From positions 69,306 to 133,305 of the forward strand of contig JAAXWS010000006.1 in assembly GCA_013334865.1 (NCBI GenBank): a stretch of DNA of 64,000 nucleotides. Reading direction: 5' to 3'. The notes beneath the pieces were generated by a model. It was given only the letters and a program-made list of their open reading frames with translations, was not told the DNA's origin and did no database searches. Below are positions 9,207 through 17,975 of this stretch, in pieces; position 1 is the first letter of the stretch; every line of letters starts with the position of its first letter. The DNA comes from Chlorobiaceae bacterium (GTDB lineage Bacteria > Bacteroidota > Chlorobiia > Chlorobiales > Chlorobiaceae). The translations under genes were made by a program, and so were the position numbers.

Positions 9207-9947
9207 TTAAAGGGAGAGGCGCTTGAACACTTTCACTGGCAGGTGGATGATGCCCATCATGACGAACCTCCAGTACCAGGGAGTATAGAGCACATCCTGC
9301 TTCCTGCGTATCGCCTCGACGATGTCCCGCGCTACCTCTTCCGGCTTGGCGAGGAGCGCGGCGGGAAGTTCCATCCCTTCGGTCATGGGTGAATCCACCA
9401 TGCCGGGCTTGACGGTCAGGACATGCACCCCTTTCCTGTAGAGCCTGGAACGCAGCCCCTCGCAGAATGCGGTCACGGCGGCCTTTGACGCACCGTAGAC
9501 GTAGTTGGCCGGCCGGCCACGGTCGCCGGCGACCGAGCTGATGACCGCCAGGGTTCCGCTCCCCTGGCGCTCCATGATGTTGGCGAGCCTGGAGAGCAGG
9601 CTGACGGTGCTCATGGCGTTGGTCTGCAGTTCGCGCAGCGCTTCGTCAGGATCCGCTTCGCACTTTTTCTGGTCGCCGAGGGTGCCGTAGGCGACGAGGA
9701 CCACGTCGAACCGGCCCATCGACGTATACGCGGCATCGAGCGCCGCCTGGTGGGCGTCGATATCATTTGCATCGAGACTGGCGGTCCTGACCGATCCGGC
9801 GCCACGTACCTTCAGGTCCCCGGCGATGCCGGAGAGGCGCTCCTGGCTCCGCGCCATCAGGAACATGTTCGCCCCTTGCGCGGCGAACAGCCTGGCCGTA
9901 GCTTCGGCGATGGCCGATGCGGCCCCGATGATAAGGATGTTCTGCAT
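9207..9947 (-). CDS. SDR, decaprenylphosphoryl-2-keto-ribose reductase-like (DprE2-like)
   Basis: MQNILIIGAASAIAEATARLFAAQGA...VVLVAYGTLGDQ...ANYVYGASKAAVTAFCEGL...RFVMMGIIHLPVKVFKRL resembles Rv3791; adjacent to the DprE1-like gene. True start at 9947, not the track ORF start. Confidence 0.85.
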   Translation of the reverse strand: MQNILIIGAASAIAEATARLFAAQGANMFLMARSQERLSGIAGDLKVRGAGSVRTASLDANDIDAHQAALDAAYTSMGRFDVVLVAYGTLGDQKKCEADPDEALRELQTNAMSTVSLLSRLANIMERQGSGTLAVISSVAGDRGRPANYVYGASKAAVTAFCEGLRSRLYRKGVHVLTVKPGMVDSPMTEGMELPAALLAKPEEVARDIVEAIRRKQDVLYTPWYWRFVMMGIIHLPVKVFKRLSL

Positions 9948-11254
9948 CAATCCAGCCCCACTCTTTTTGATTGTTGTGATATGAACCGGCCCTTCGCGCC
10001 ATACGCCTCCCTGACCGCCTGGAACCGCTCCCAGTCGGGATAGCCGCGCCTGAAGCTCTCCGCGCTCATGCGGGAGTCCTTGGTGAGGTAGAGCCGTCCT
10101 CCGTACCCGAGCACCATGGCGTCGAGCCGGTCCAGCAAGGGGAAAAGCTCCTTCTCGACCTTGAAATCGAGGGCAAGGGTGAATCCCTCCACAGGGAAGC
10201 TGAGCAGGTTGGCGTTCCGCCTGCCGAAGGCTTTCAGGACGGCCAGGAAGGAGCCCCTCCCGGAGGCGACGATCTCCTTCAGGATGGCGTCCATCGCCGG
10301 ATAGCCGCCCTCTTTCGGGACGACAAACTGGTACTGCGTGAAGCCGTTGCTTCCGTACATGCGGTTCCACCCGCCGATGCTGTCGAGCGGATAGAAGAAC
10401 GGCTCGTAGTACAGGCGGCTTACGACAGACTTCGCCCTGATCCTGTGGTAGTAGAGGGTGTTGAAGGCCTTGATCGAGTAACGGTTCAGCAGTGCGGAAG
10501 GCAGGTCGACCGGCAGGTCGATCCGCGACGTGCGGCTCCCTTTTTCCGGCTCCCCTTCCGGAGCATGGTCGCCGGTCATCAGCAGTGAGCGCCCCAGCGA
10601 CTCACCTCCCGAAATGCAGTCGATCCAGGCGACCGAATAGGGGCTTGATTCATGGAGGGCGAAAAGCTCGAGGCTCTCCCTGAGGTTCGGGGACTTGTAG
10701 GTGACCTGGTCGATGAGGAGGCTGCCTACCGGCTTCAGGCGGATCGACGCGGAGCGGATGATCCCGGTGAGGCCCATGCCGCCGCAGGTCGCCCTGAAGA
10801 GTTCAGGATTCTCGTGCGGCGAACAGCGGAGCGTGCGCCCGGGCTCCAGGGCCAGGTCGATAAACCCGACATGGTCGCAGAAGCAGCCCGCCACATGGTG
10901 GTTCTTGCCGTGCACGTCGCTGGCGATGGCCCCGCCGACCGTCACGAATCGGGTGCCTGGAGTGACCGGCAGGAACCACCCCCTGGGGGCGAACACCTCG
11001 AGGATCCCGTTCAGGGTGACCCCGGCTTCGCAATGCAGCAGCCCGGTCTCCTCGTCGAACGCGAGCATATGGTCCAGCCACCGGGTGCTGATCATGTTCC
11101 CGCCGAGCGAGCTGTCCCCATAGCTCCTCCCGAGCCCCCGGGCGATCGCCCCCTCCGGGCACGCCCGAAGGGCGTCGTCGAGCCCTCCGGGCGTCTTCGG
11201 ATAGGCGACCTGGGCATCAACGACCGGATACCGCCCCCATCCGGATATCTTCAT
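9947..11254 (-). CDS. FAD-linked oxidoreductase, decaprenylphosphoryl-ribose oxidase-like (DprE1-like)
   Basis: IARGLGRSYGDSSLGGN, VTPGTRFVTVGGAIASDVHGKNHHVAGCF, GWNRMYGSNGFTQYQFVVP, YGGRLYLTKDSR; parallels Rv3790. Confidence 0.88.
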   Translation of the reverse strand: MKISGWGRYPVVDAQVAYPKTPGGLDDALRACPEGAIARGLGRSYGDSSLGGNMISTRWLDHMLAFDEETGLLHCEAGVTLNGILEVFAPRGWFLPVTPGTRFVTVGGAIASDVHGKNHHVAGCFCDHVGFIDLALEPGRTLRCSPHENPELFRATCGGMGLTGIIRSASIRLKPVGSLLIDQVTYKSPNLRESLELFALHESSPYSVAWIDCISGGESLGRSLLMTGDHAPEGEPEKGSRTSRIDLPVDLPSALLNRYSIKAFNTLYYHRIRAKSVVSRLYYEPFFYPLDSIGGWNRMYGSNGFTQYQFVVPKEGGYPAMDAILKEIVASGRGSFLAVLKAFGRRNANLLSFPVEGFTLALDFKVEKELFPLLDRLDAMVLGYGGRLYLTKDSRMSAESFRRGYPDWERFQAVREAYGAKGRFISQQSKRVGLD

Positions 11255-11655
11255 GATTCCGCTCCCTGTTGAAACACGAATTGTTTGTCAAGATGGTACT
11301 TCGACAGGTACCCTATCGCCAGGCCGATCACTCCGCCAAGATACCGCAGTTCCTTCGAATGGAAAAGATGGTTGAACCCGAACTCGAATCCCCAGAAGAT
11401 GGCTGTGGTCACGACGCCCATCAGCGAATAGAGGACGAAGGTCCTTCCGTCGTGGACGGCGTCTTTCGCAGTGAAACGGAAGATGTACCGCTTGTCGAGT
11501 AGGTACTTGACGACGAGTCCCGCCAGCGTTCCCGAGGCAACGGAGAAGAGGATGGGGTACATGCCGGCGTAGAGCCTCGTGGCGACATCCTGCACACCGA
11601 TGTTCACGGCGGTGGCGACGACGGCAAACGCGGTGTAAGCTAACGTTCGTTGCAT
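11251..11655 (-). CDS. GtrA-like membrane protein
   Basis: 134 aa, four hydrophobic segments, GLVVKYLLDKRYIFRF and SKYHLDKQFVF GtrA motifs. Confidence 0.88.
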   Translation of the reverse strand: MQRTLAYTAFAVVATAVNIGVQDVATRLYAGMYPILFSVASGTLAGLVVKYLLDKRYIFRFTAKDAVHDGRTFVLYSLMGVVTTAIFWGFEFGFNHLFHSKELRYLGGVIGLAIGYLSKYHLDKQFVFQQGAES

Positions 11656-11666
11656 CGGTCACCCGG

Positions 11667-12548
11667 TCAGAACAGGATGGCAAGAATGAACACTGCGGCG
11701 AACATCCCGCCCGCCAGCAGGCTTACCTTATCCGTAACGGCGAACAGCACTGGATCTTCGTGCATCAGCCCACGATGCGCGATCAGCCATACCCGGCTTA
11801 TCCAGAACAGCAGGATCGGGCACGCCAGCCAGATGAGCTCGTGGGTCCGGTAGATCTGCACGGTCCTGGCATCCTGGATATACAGGGCAAGGACCAGGAC
11901 GGACAGGTAGCCGGAAGAGGCGCCGAGGTTGGCGATGATCTCGAGGTCTGAGGGGAAATACCCACGGCCTCCCGCCCGTTCTCGCATGCCGTTCGACCTT
12001 GCGTCGAGCAGTTCGGCATAGCGTTTCACCAGAGCCAGGCTGAGGAAGAGAAACATCGAAAAAGCGAGAATCCAGAAGGTGGGAACCAGGCCGCAGGCGA
12101 AGGCACCGGCAATGATGCGTACCGTGTACAGCCCCGCCAGCACGATGGTATCGACGCCCATCATCCGCTTCAGGAAGCGCGAGTAGGCGATCGAAAGCAG
12201 GAAGTAGCAGACGAGCGCGACACTGAAAAGCGGAGGCAGCAGGGCAACGGAAAGGGAGACGGCAATACCGGATAGCAGGATAGCCGAAACGACGGCCGAC
12301 CGGAGTGGAAGGCGTCCGGCTGCGAGCGGCCGGTGCCGCTTGGTTGGATGCCGACGGTCATGCTCGAGATCGAGCAGGTCGTTGATGAGGTAGCCGCCCG
12401 ATGCCGCAAGGCAGAACAGGCAGTACGCAAGGAGCGCCCCGGCTATCATGGCGCCGTTGAAGAACTGGTGCGCCGCGAGCAGCGGGATGAATACGAGCAG
12501 GTTTTTCAGCCACTGGTGCGGGCGAAGCGCCCTGATCCATGATTTCAC
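11667..12548 (-). CDS. UbiA-family decaprenyl-phosphate phosphoribosyltransferase-like protein
   Basis: RALRPHQWLKNLLVFIPLLA and NDLLDLEHDRRHPTKRHRPLAAG (UbiA Asp-rich motif); GTG start at 12548 with AGGAGG upstream. Confidence 0.86.
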   Translation of the reverse strand: MKSWIRALRPHQWLKNLLVFIPLLAAHQFFNGAMIAGALLAYCLFCLAASGGYLINDLLDLEHDRRHPTKRHRPLAAGRLPLRSAVVSAILLSGIAVSLSVALLPPLFSVALVCYFLLSIAYSRFLKRMMGVDTIVLAGLYTVRIIAGAFACGLVPTFWILAFSMFLFLSLALVKRYAELLDARSNGMRERAGGRGYFPSDLEIIANLGASSGYLSVLVLALYIQDARTVQIYRTHELIWLACPILLFWISRVWLIAHRGLMHEDPVLFAVTDKVSLLAGGMFAAVFILAILF

Positions 12549-12592
12549 TCTTCGAGTCCTCCTGACGGACAAATGGGAAGCAAGCCATGACG

Positions 12593-12637
12593 GCTGCCAA
12601 GTACAAGTGCGGTAATATAGCACTTGTACTTGGCAGC
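12593..12637. promoter_or_regulatory. Perfect 18-bp inverted repeat upstream of the ubiA-gtrA-dprE1-dprE2 cassette
   Basis: GCTGCCAAGTACAAGTGC-GGTAATATA-GCACTTGTACTTGGCAGC. Confidence 0.8.
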
Positions 12638-12806
12638 TTCACCTTCCCTCGGCCAGCATTGCGGATCCAGCCATGGTTCTTCAGCGGATATTTCGTATCA
12701 TACATACCCTTACCCGGTATAGGTAATAAGCACAAAGAAGAGGATGGATTACCACATCCGGAGTGAACAGGTTACAAGCATACAAAACGGTCTACTGGAG
12801 CACACC

Positions 12807-13172
12807 ATGAGCAAGGTAAAAGATATCAACCCCGCCACCGCCTGGTCCATGGCGAAAAAAGGGGCGCTGCTCGTCGATGTCAGGGAAACCCGCGAGGTGG
12901 AACGGATGGCGTTCGACGTCCCTAACGTCATGACGGTACCATTGAGCAAGTTCGAAAGCAGGATCTCCGAAATCCCGTCGGACCGGAAGGTCGTCGTCGC
13001 CTGCCACAGCGGGAGCCGCAGCGTGATGGCCGCCCGCATGCTGGCCAGCCGCGGCTACAGCCAGGTGCTCAACCTGCAGCACGGCATCGCCAGCTGGTCA
13101 AGGGAGGGATTACCGGTAAAGCGTGCACCGAAACAACCGCCATTCGCGTGGCTGCGTCGTCTTTTTACGTGA
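12807..13172 (+). CDS. Rhodanese-like domain protein
   Basis: GALLVDVRETREVERMAFDVPNVMTVPLS and VVACHSGSRSVMAARMLASRGYSQVLNLQHGIASW, catalytic Cys present. Confidence 0.93.
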   Translation: MSKVKDINPATAWSMAKKGALLVDVRETREVERMAFDVPNVMTVPLSKFESRISEIPSDRKVVVACHSGSRSVMAARMLASRGYSQVLNLQHGIASWSREGLPVKRAPKQPPFAWLRRLFT

Positions 13173-13188
13173 CGCGCAGCACGTGAAT

Positions 13189-13247
13189 AAAGGGGACGAC
13201 ATTCATTCTTTGCACTTAAAGTGTAAAGAATGAATGTCGTCCCCTTT
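13189..13247. repeat. 59-nt near-perfect palindrome between convergent genes (bidirectional terminator or REP/MITE-like)
   Basis: AAAGGGGACGACATTCATTCTTTGCACTT-A-AAGTGTAAAGAATGAATGTCGTCCCCTTT; 29-bp arms with one G-T pair. Confidence 0.85.
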
Positions 13248-13252
13248 TCGTC

Positions 13253-14470
13253 CTACTCGAGATGGCGGAGGTCCAGGCGGCGGAGCTTCGGGGCCAGGAT
13301 GGCCGTCGAGGCCACGACGGCGAGTGTCATCACCCCGCCGAAAACGACCGATGGCACCAGCCCCAGGAACCTTGCCGCCACTCCCGACTCGAAAGCCCCC
13401 AGTTCGTTGGATGATCCGATGAAGATGCCGTTGATGGCGGCAACCCTTCCCCGTATTTCGTCAGGGGTCGCCAACTGCATGATGGTCGTCCGGGTAACCA
13501 CGGAAACCCCGTCGCAAACCCCCGAAAGCAGGAGGAAGATCGCTGCGGCCAGGAAATCCCGGGACAGGGCGAAGGAGATGATGCAGATGCCGAAGCCGGC
13601 CACCGCGAAGAGCAGCCACCGGCCGTTGTTGACCTTCAGGGGCCGGCGGGCAAGGAACAGCGCGGTAACAAGGGAACCGGCCGCCGGCGCCGAGCGCAGG
13701 AGGCCGAGACCTTCGGGGCCTGCATGGAAGAGATCGTTGACGAATGCCGGCAGGAGCGAGGTCGCACCCCCGAACAGGACGGCGAACATGTCGAGGGACT
13801 GCGCACCGAACACGATCTGGTTCCCGAACACGAACCTGAACCCTTCGGCGATGCTCCGAAAGATCGGGGCGCTCTCGGCGGCCGGCGCCTTGCCAACCCT
13901 GATGGAGAAAAGCGCTCCGGCGGCGAGAAGGGAGAAAAGCGCCGCCACGGCATAGGCAGCGGTCTTGCCGAAACCCGCCAGCACGATACCACCGACGGCG
14001 GGGCCGGAGATCAGTCCGAGCTGGAACACCGAACTCCCGAGCCCTGAGGCCCTGGCGTACAGCTCGCGAGGCAGGATCAGGGCGAATATGGCGCTGTACG
14101 ACGGACTGATGAACGCACGGGCGACCCCGCCGACGGCGATCGCCCCATAGATCCATGCGGTCGGGTTGGCCCTGATCGCCCCGGAAGAGACAGCAGCAAG
14201 CGTGAGGGAGTTGAGCACCAGCAGAATGCAGGCGGCGACCCCGAACAGTTTCCTCGAGTAGTGGTCGATGGCATAGCCGGCGAACAGGGCGAACGAAAAA
14301 TAGGGTACGACCTCCGCAAGGCCGATCAGCCCTAGGGCCAGGGCATCATGGGTCAGCTGGTAGAGGTGCCAGCCCGCGACGACCGCCGTAACCTGGTAGG
14401 CCATGACGATCATGATGCGGAAAAGCAGCAGCATGGAGAACGATCGGTTGCCGTCGAACAGTCGCTTCAT
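13253..14470 (-). CDS. MFS transporter
   Basis: 405 aa with about 12 TM segments; AGYAIDHYSRKLFG in loop 2-3. Confidence 0.88.
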   Translation of the reverse strand: MKRLFDGNRSFSMLLLFRIMIVMAYQVTAVVAGWHLYQLTHDALALGLIGLAEVVPYFSFALFAGYAIDHYSRKLFGVAACILLVLNSLTLAAVSSGAIRANPTAWIYGAIAVGGVARAFISPSYSAIFALILPRELYARASGLGSSVFQLGLISGPAVGGIVLAGFGKTAAYAVAALFSLLAAGALFSIRVGKAPAAESAPIFRSIAEGFRFVFGNQIVFGAQSLDMFAVLFGGATSLLPAFVNDLFHAGPEGLGLLRSAPAAGSLVTALFLARRPLKVNNGRWLLFAVAGFGICIISFALSRDFLAAAIFLLLSGVCDGVSVVTRTTIMQLATPDEIRGRVAAINGIFIGSSNELGAFESGVAARFLGLVPSVVFGGVMTLAVVASTAILAPKLRRLDLRHLE

Positions 14471-14646
14471 TGACAGTCAGGTTGCTGTGGACAGAAAAAT
14501 TAACGGATATTCAACGCTTCGGATCACTCAAGTATGTTATTTTCATGGGATATTTTAGATAATTAAAGAAACTTACAGCATTTTGGGCAACAAGGGAACC
14601 CGGGCCGATTGAACCCTGTTCGGTTACAAGGACATCGAAAAAGGCC

Positions 14647-16182
14647 ATGGCCATGCTGAAATTCAAACATAACGGAGTCATCATCGACAGAATCATAGAC
14701 ATAACCGAACTCGCCCTCCGCGACGCACACCAGAGCCTGATCGCCACGAGGCTGGGCATAGACGACATGACCGGCGCCTGCGAGGAGCTCGACACGGCAG
14801 GATACTGGTCGATCGAGTGCTGGGGCGGCGCCACCTACGACGCCTGCATCCGGTACCTGAACGAGGATCCCTGGGAGCGGTTGCGCACCTTCAAGAAGCT
14901 CATGCCCAAGACCCCGCTGCAGATGCTCCTGCGCGGCCAGAACCTCCTCGGCTACCGCCATTACCAGGACGAGGTGGTCGAACGCTTCTGCCGGAAGTCG
15001 GCGGAGAACGGCATCGACGTCTTCCGCATCTTCGACGCATTGAACGACCTGCGAAACATCGAGACCTCGGTGCGTGCGGTCAAGGCTGCCGGTGGGCATG
15101 CGCAGGGCACCATCTCCTACACCGTCAGCCCCATCCATACCACCGCGCTGTTCGTGGACCAGGCAAGGCGACTGCAGGAGATGGGGGTCGACTCCATCTG
15201 CATCAAGGACATGGCGGCCCTGATCAAGCCCCAGGCGGCCTACGACCTGGTGAAGGGCATAAAGGAGGCCTGCGGCCCTGAATTACGGGTGCACCTCCAC
15301 GTGCACGCCACCACCGGCGTGACGCTGGTGAGCCTGATGAAGGCGGTGGAAGCCGGTATCGACTGCGTCGACACGGCCATCAGCACCATGAGCCTCGGCC
15401 CCGGCCACAATCCGACGGAGAGCTTCATCGAGATGCTCGAGGGCACCGGCTTCTCCACCCGCGTTGACATGGAGAAGGTGCTTCGGGTCAAGTCCTATTT
15501 CACCAACGTGCTCGGCCGCTACCACGAGTTCCAGTCGCAGGTCACCGGCGTCGAGACCGAGATCTTCAAGAGCCAGATCCCCGGCGGCATGCTCTCGAAC
15601 ATGGAGAGCCAGCTGCGCCAGCAGGGCGCCGGCGACCGGATGAAGGAGGTGCTCGAGGAGATCCCTATCGTCCGGAAGGATACCGGGTATGTGCCGCTGG
15701 TCACGCCCAGCAGCCAGATCGTCGGCACCCAGGCGGTGCTGAACGTGCTGATGGGCCGGTACAAGGTGCTGACCGGCGAATTCGCCGACCTCATGCTCGG
15801 CTACTATGGCGAAGGCCCCGGGGAGAAAAACCGGGAGGTGGTGGAGATGTCCCGCGCCCATGCAAAGAAAGAGCCGATCACCTGCCGCCCTGCGGACCTC
15901 CTGAAGCCCGAGTGGGACAAGCTGAGGGCAGAAGCCCTCGCCCTGCCGGGATGCAACGGGACGGACGAGGATGTCCTGACCTACGCCATGTTCCCGCAGG
16001 TTGCGCCAAAATTCTTCGCCGACCGGCACGAAGGGCCGAGGAACCTCGGCAAGGACCCGGTAACCGGGGTATCGGAGACGACGCCGGCCGAAGGCCACCA
16101 GGGCGCGATCACCGGACCGATCACCTACTCGGTGACCCTGAGCGGGCACCATCATAAAGTCACGGTCGCACCGTACCAGTAA
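14647..16182 (+). CDS. Pyruvate/oxaloacetate carboxyltransferase (5S / OadA-like, no biotin domain)
   Basis: ITELALRDAHQSLIATR, LLRGQNLLGYRHY, VFRIFDALND, VHLHVHATTG; ends before a biotinyl domain. Confidence 0.92.
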   Translation: MAMLKFKHNGVIIDRIIDITELALRDAHQSLIATRLGIDDMTGACEELDTAGYWSIECWGGATYDACIRYLNEDPWERLRTFKKLMPKTPLQMLLRGQNLLGYRHYQDEVVERFCRKSAENGIDVFRIFDALNDLRNIETSVRAVKAAGGHAQGTISYTVSPIHTTALFVDQARRLQEMGVDSICIKDMAALIKPQAAYDLVKGIKEACGPELRVHLHVHATTGVTLVSLMKAVEAGIDCVDTAISTMSLGPGHNPTESFIEMLEGTGFSTRVDMEKVLRVKSYFTNVLGRYHEFQSQVTGVETEIFKSQIPGGMLSNMESQLRQQGAGDRMKEVLEEIPIVRKDTGYVPLVTPSSQIVGTQAVLNVLMGRYKVLTGEFADLMLGYYGEGPGEKNREVVEMSRAHAKKEPITCRPADLLKPEWDKLRAEALALPGCNGTDEDVLTYAMFPQVAPKFFADRHEGPRNLGKDPVTGVSETTPAEGHQGAITGPITYSVTLSGHHHKVTVAPYQ

Positions 16183-16209
16183 ACGAAACCCGACCCAACC
16201 CCACAGCAT

Positions 16210-17760
16210 ATGGCAAGGAATATAGAAGAGATCATACAGGCACTGAACGACAGGAAAGACGAGCTCCAGCTCGGCGGCGGACAGGAGAGGATCGACCGGC
16301 AGCACGAGGCGGGAGGCCTGACGGCCAGGGAGCGCATCACAGCGCTCGTCGACCAGGACAGCTTCCAGGAATCGGGAATGTTCGCCGAGCACCGGTGCAA
16401 CCTGTTCGGCATGGAAGGCAAGAAAATGCCGGCTGACGGCGTCGTCACCGGTGCGGGAAGCGTCGATGGCCGGCTGGTGCACCTGGCGAGCCAGGACTTC
16501 ACCGTTGGCGGCGGCGCGGCGGGGGAACTCCACTGCACGAAGATCGTCGGCATGATGCAGGCGTCGCTGAAGACCGGTTCGCCGTTTGTCTTCATCAACG
16601 ACTCCGGTGGAGCCCGAATCCAGGAGGGCATCGACAGCCTCTCCGGTTACGGCAAGATCTTCTACAACAACGTCATGCTCTCCGGCGTGGTGCCCCAGGT
16701 TTCGATCATCTGCGGCCCGTGCGCGGGTGGCGCGGCCTACAGCCCGGCGCTGACCGACTTCATCATCCAGACCCGGCAGGCCCGCATGTTCATCACCGGG
16801 CCCTCCGTCATCAAGGCGGTGACCGGCGAAGCGGTGAGCGCTGAGGAGCTTGGCGGCCCCGCTGCCCAGATGAACAACTCCGGAGTGGTCCACTTCATCG
16901 CAGAGGATGACCTCGAAGCGATCGCCATCTGCAAGCGCCTGCTCTCCTTCCTCCCCTCCAACAACCTCGAGGACCCGCCCCTGCGGGAGGCCGACGAGGT
17001 AATCCTGCCGGACAAACGCCTGAACAGCGTGGTGCCGGTGGACCCGAAACAGGCCTACGACGTCCGGGAGGTCATCGGCCACATCATGGACGGAGGCGAC
17101 TTCATGGAGGTGCAGGAGTCGTTCGCCCCGAACATCGTCATCGGCTTTGCCAGGATACAGGGCAGATCGGTAGGCATCGTGGCCAACCAGCCCTGCGTCA
17201 TGGCCGGCGTGCTCGACATCGACGCATCGGACAAGGCGGCCCGCTTCATCCGCTTCTGCAACGCCTTCAACATACCGATCGTCACCCTGGTCGACGTTCC
17301 CGGCTTCCTGCCGGGAGTCCAGCAGGAGTACGGCGGCATCATCCGCCACGGCGCGAAGATGCTGTTCGCTTACTCCGCGGCGACCGTCCCGAAAATCACC
17401 GTCGTCCTGCGGAAGGCCTACGGCGGCGCCTACCTTGCCATGTGCAGCAAGGACCTCGACGCCGACCGCGTCATCTGCTGGCCTACGGCCGAGATCGCGG
17501 TCATGGGTGCGGACGGGGCCGTCGACATCATCTTCAGAGAGGAGATGCGCAAGGCCGACGACCCGGCAACCCGCCGCAAGGAGCTGGTCGAGGAGTACCG
17601 GAACACCTTCGCGACGCCCTATGCGGCAGCGGCCCGCCTGCAGGTCGACGACATCATCGAGCCTGCGGAGACGCGACGCTACCTGGCCATGGCGCTCGAC
17701 GTGCTGCACTCCAAGCGTGAGTTCAGGCCGCAGAAAAAGCACGGCCTGATCCCGCTGTAA
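16210..17760 (+). CDS. Carboxyl transferase, methylmalonyl-CoA decarboxylase alpha / propionyl-CoA carboxylase beta / 12S transcarboxylase type
   Basis: FINDSGGARIQEGIDSLSGYGKIF, GPCAGGAAYSPALTDFI, VDVPGFLPGVQQEYGGIIRHGAKML. Confidence 0.94.
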   Translation: MARNIEEIIQALNDRKDELQLGGGQERIDRQHEAGGLTARERITALVDQDSFQESGMFAEHRCNLFGMEGKKMPADGVVTGAGSVDGRLVHLASQDFTVGGGAAGELHCTKIVGMMQASLKTGSPFVFINDSGGARIQEGIDSLSGYGKIFYNNVMLSGVVPQVSIICGPCAGGAAYSPALTDFIIQTRQARMFITGPSVIKAVTGEAVSAEELGGPAAQMNNSGVVHFIAEDDLEAIAICKRLLSFLPSNNLEDPPLREADEVILPDKRLNSVVPVDPKQAYDVREVIGHIMDGGDFMEVQESFAPNIVIGFARIQGRSVGIVANQPCVMAGVLDIDASDKAARFIRFCNAFNIPIVTLVDVPGFLPGVQQEYGGIIRHGAKMLFAYSAATVPKITVVLRKAYGGAYLAMCSKDLDADRVICWPTAEIAVMGADGAVDIIFREEMRKADDPATRRKELVEEYRNTFATPYAAAARLQVDDIIEPAETRRYLAMALDVLHSKREFRPQKKHGLIPL

Positions 17761-17780
17761 CCTATTTTCACCGAAGCACC

Positions 17781-17963
17781 ATGCCAGAAAACGAAATCAC
17801 CCCGGAACTCCTGATGATCATGTCGGCGGCCATCGCCGCGTACCTCGGCAAGAACGTAAGGATCCGGAGAGCCCGATTCATCAGCGAACAGGGGCCGAGC
17901 TCATGGTCCCAGCAGGGACGTGTCTCGATCCAGTCCTCGCACGCCATCAGCACCAACAAATAA
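17781..17963 (+). CDS. Small conserved protein of the acyl-CoA carboxylase/transcarboxylase operon
   Basis: 60 aa, LLMIMSAAIAAYLGKNVRIRRARFI...WSQQGRVSIQSSH; sits between the carboxyltransferase and biotin-carrier genes. Confidence 0.7.
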   Translation: MPENEITPELLMIMSAAIAAYLGKNVRIRRARFISEQGPSSWSQQGRVSIQSSHAISTNK

Positions 17964-17975
17964 GGAGACGACCCC

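Noticed and set aside
15283-17742. 819-aa minus-strand ORF
   Set aside because: Shadow ORF antisense to the well-recognised carboxyltransferase genes; GC-rich codon-usage artefact.
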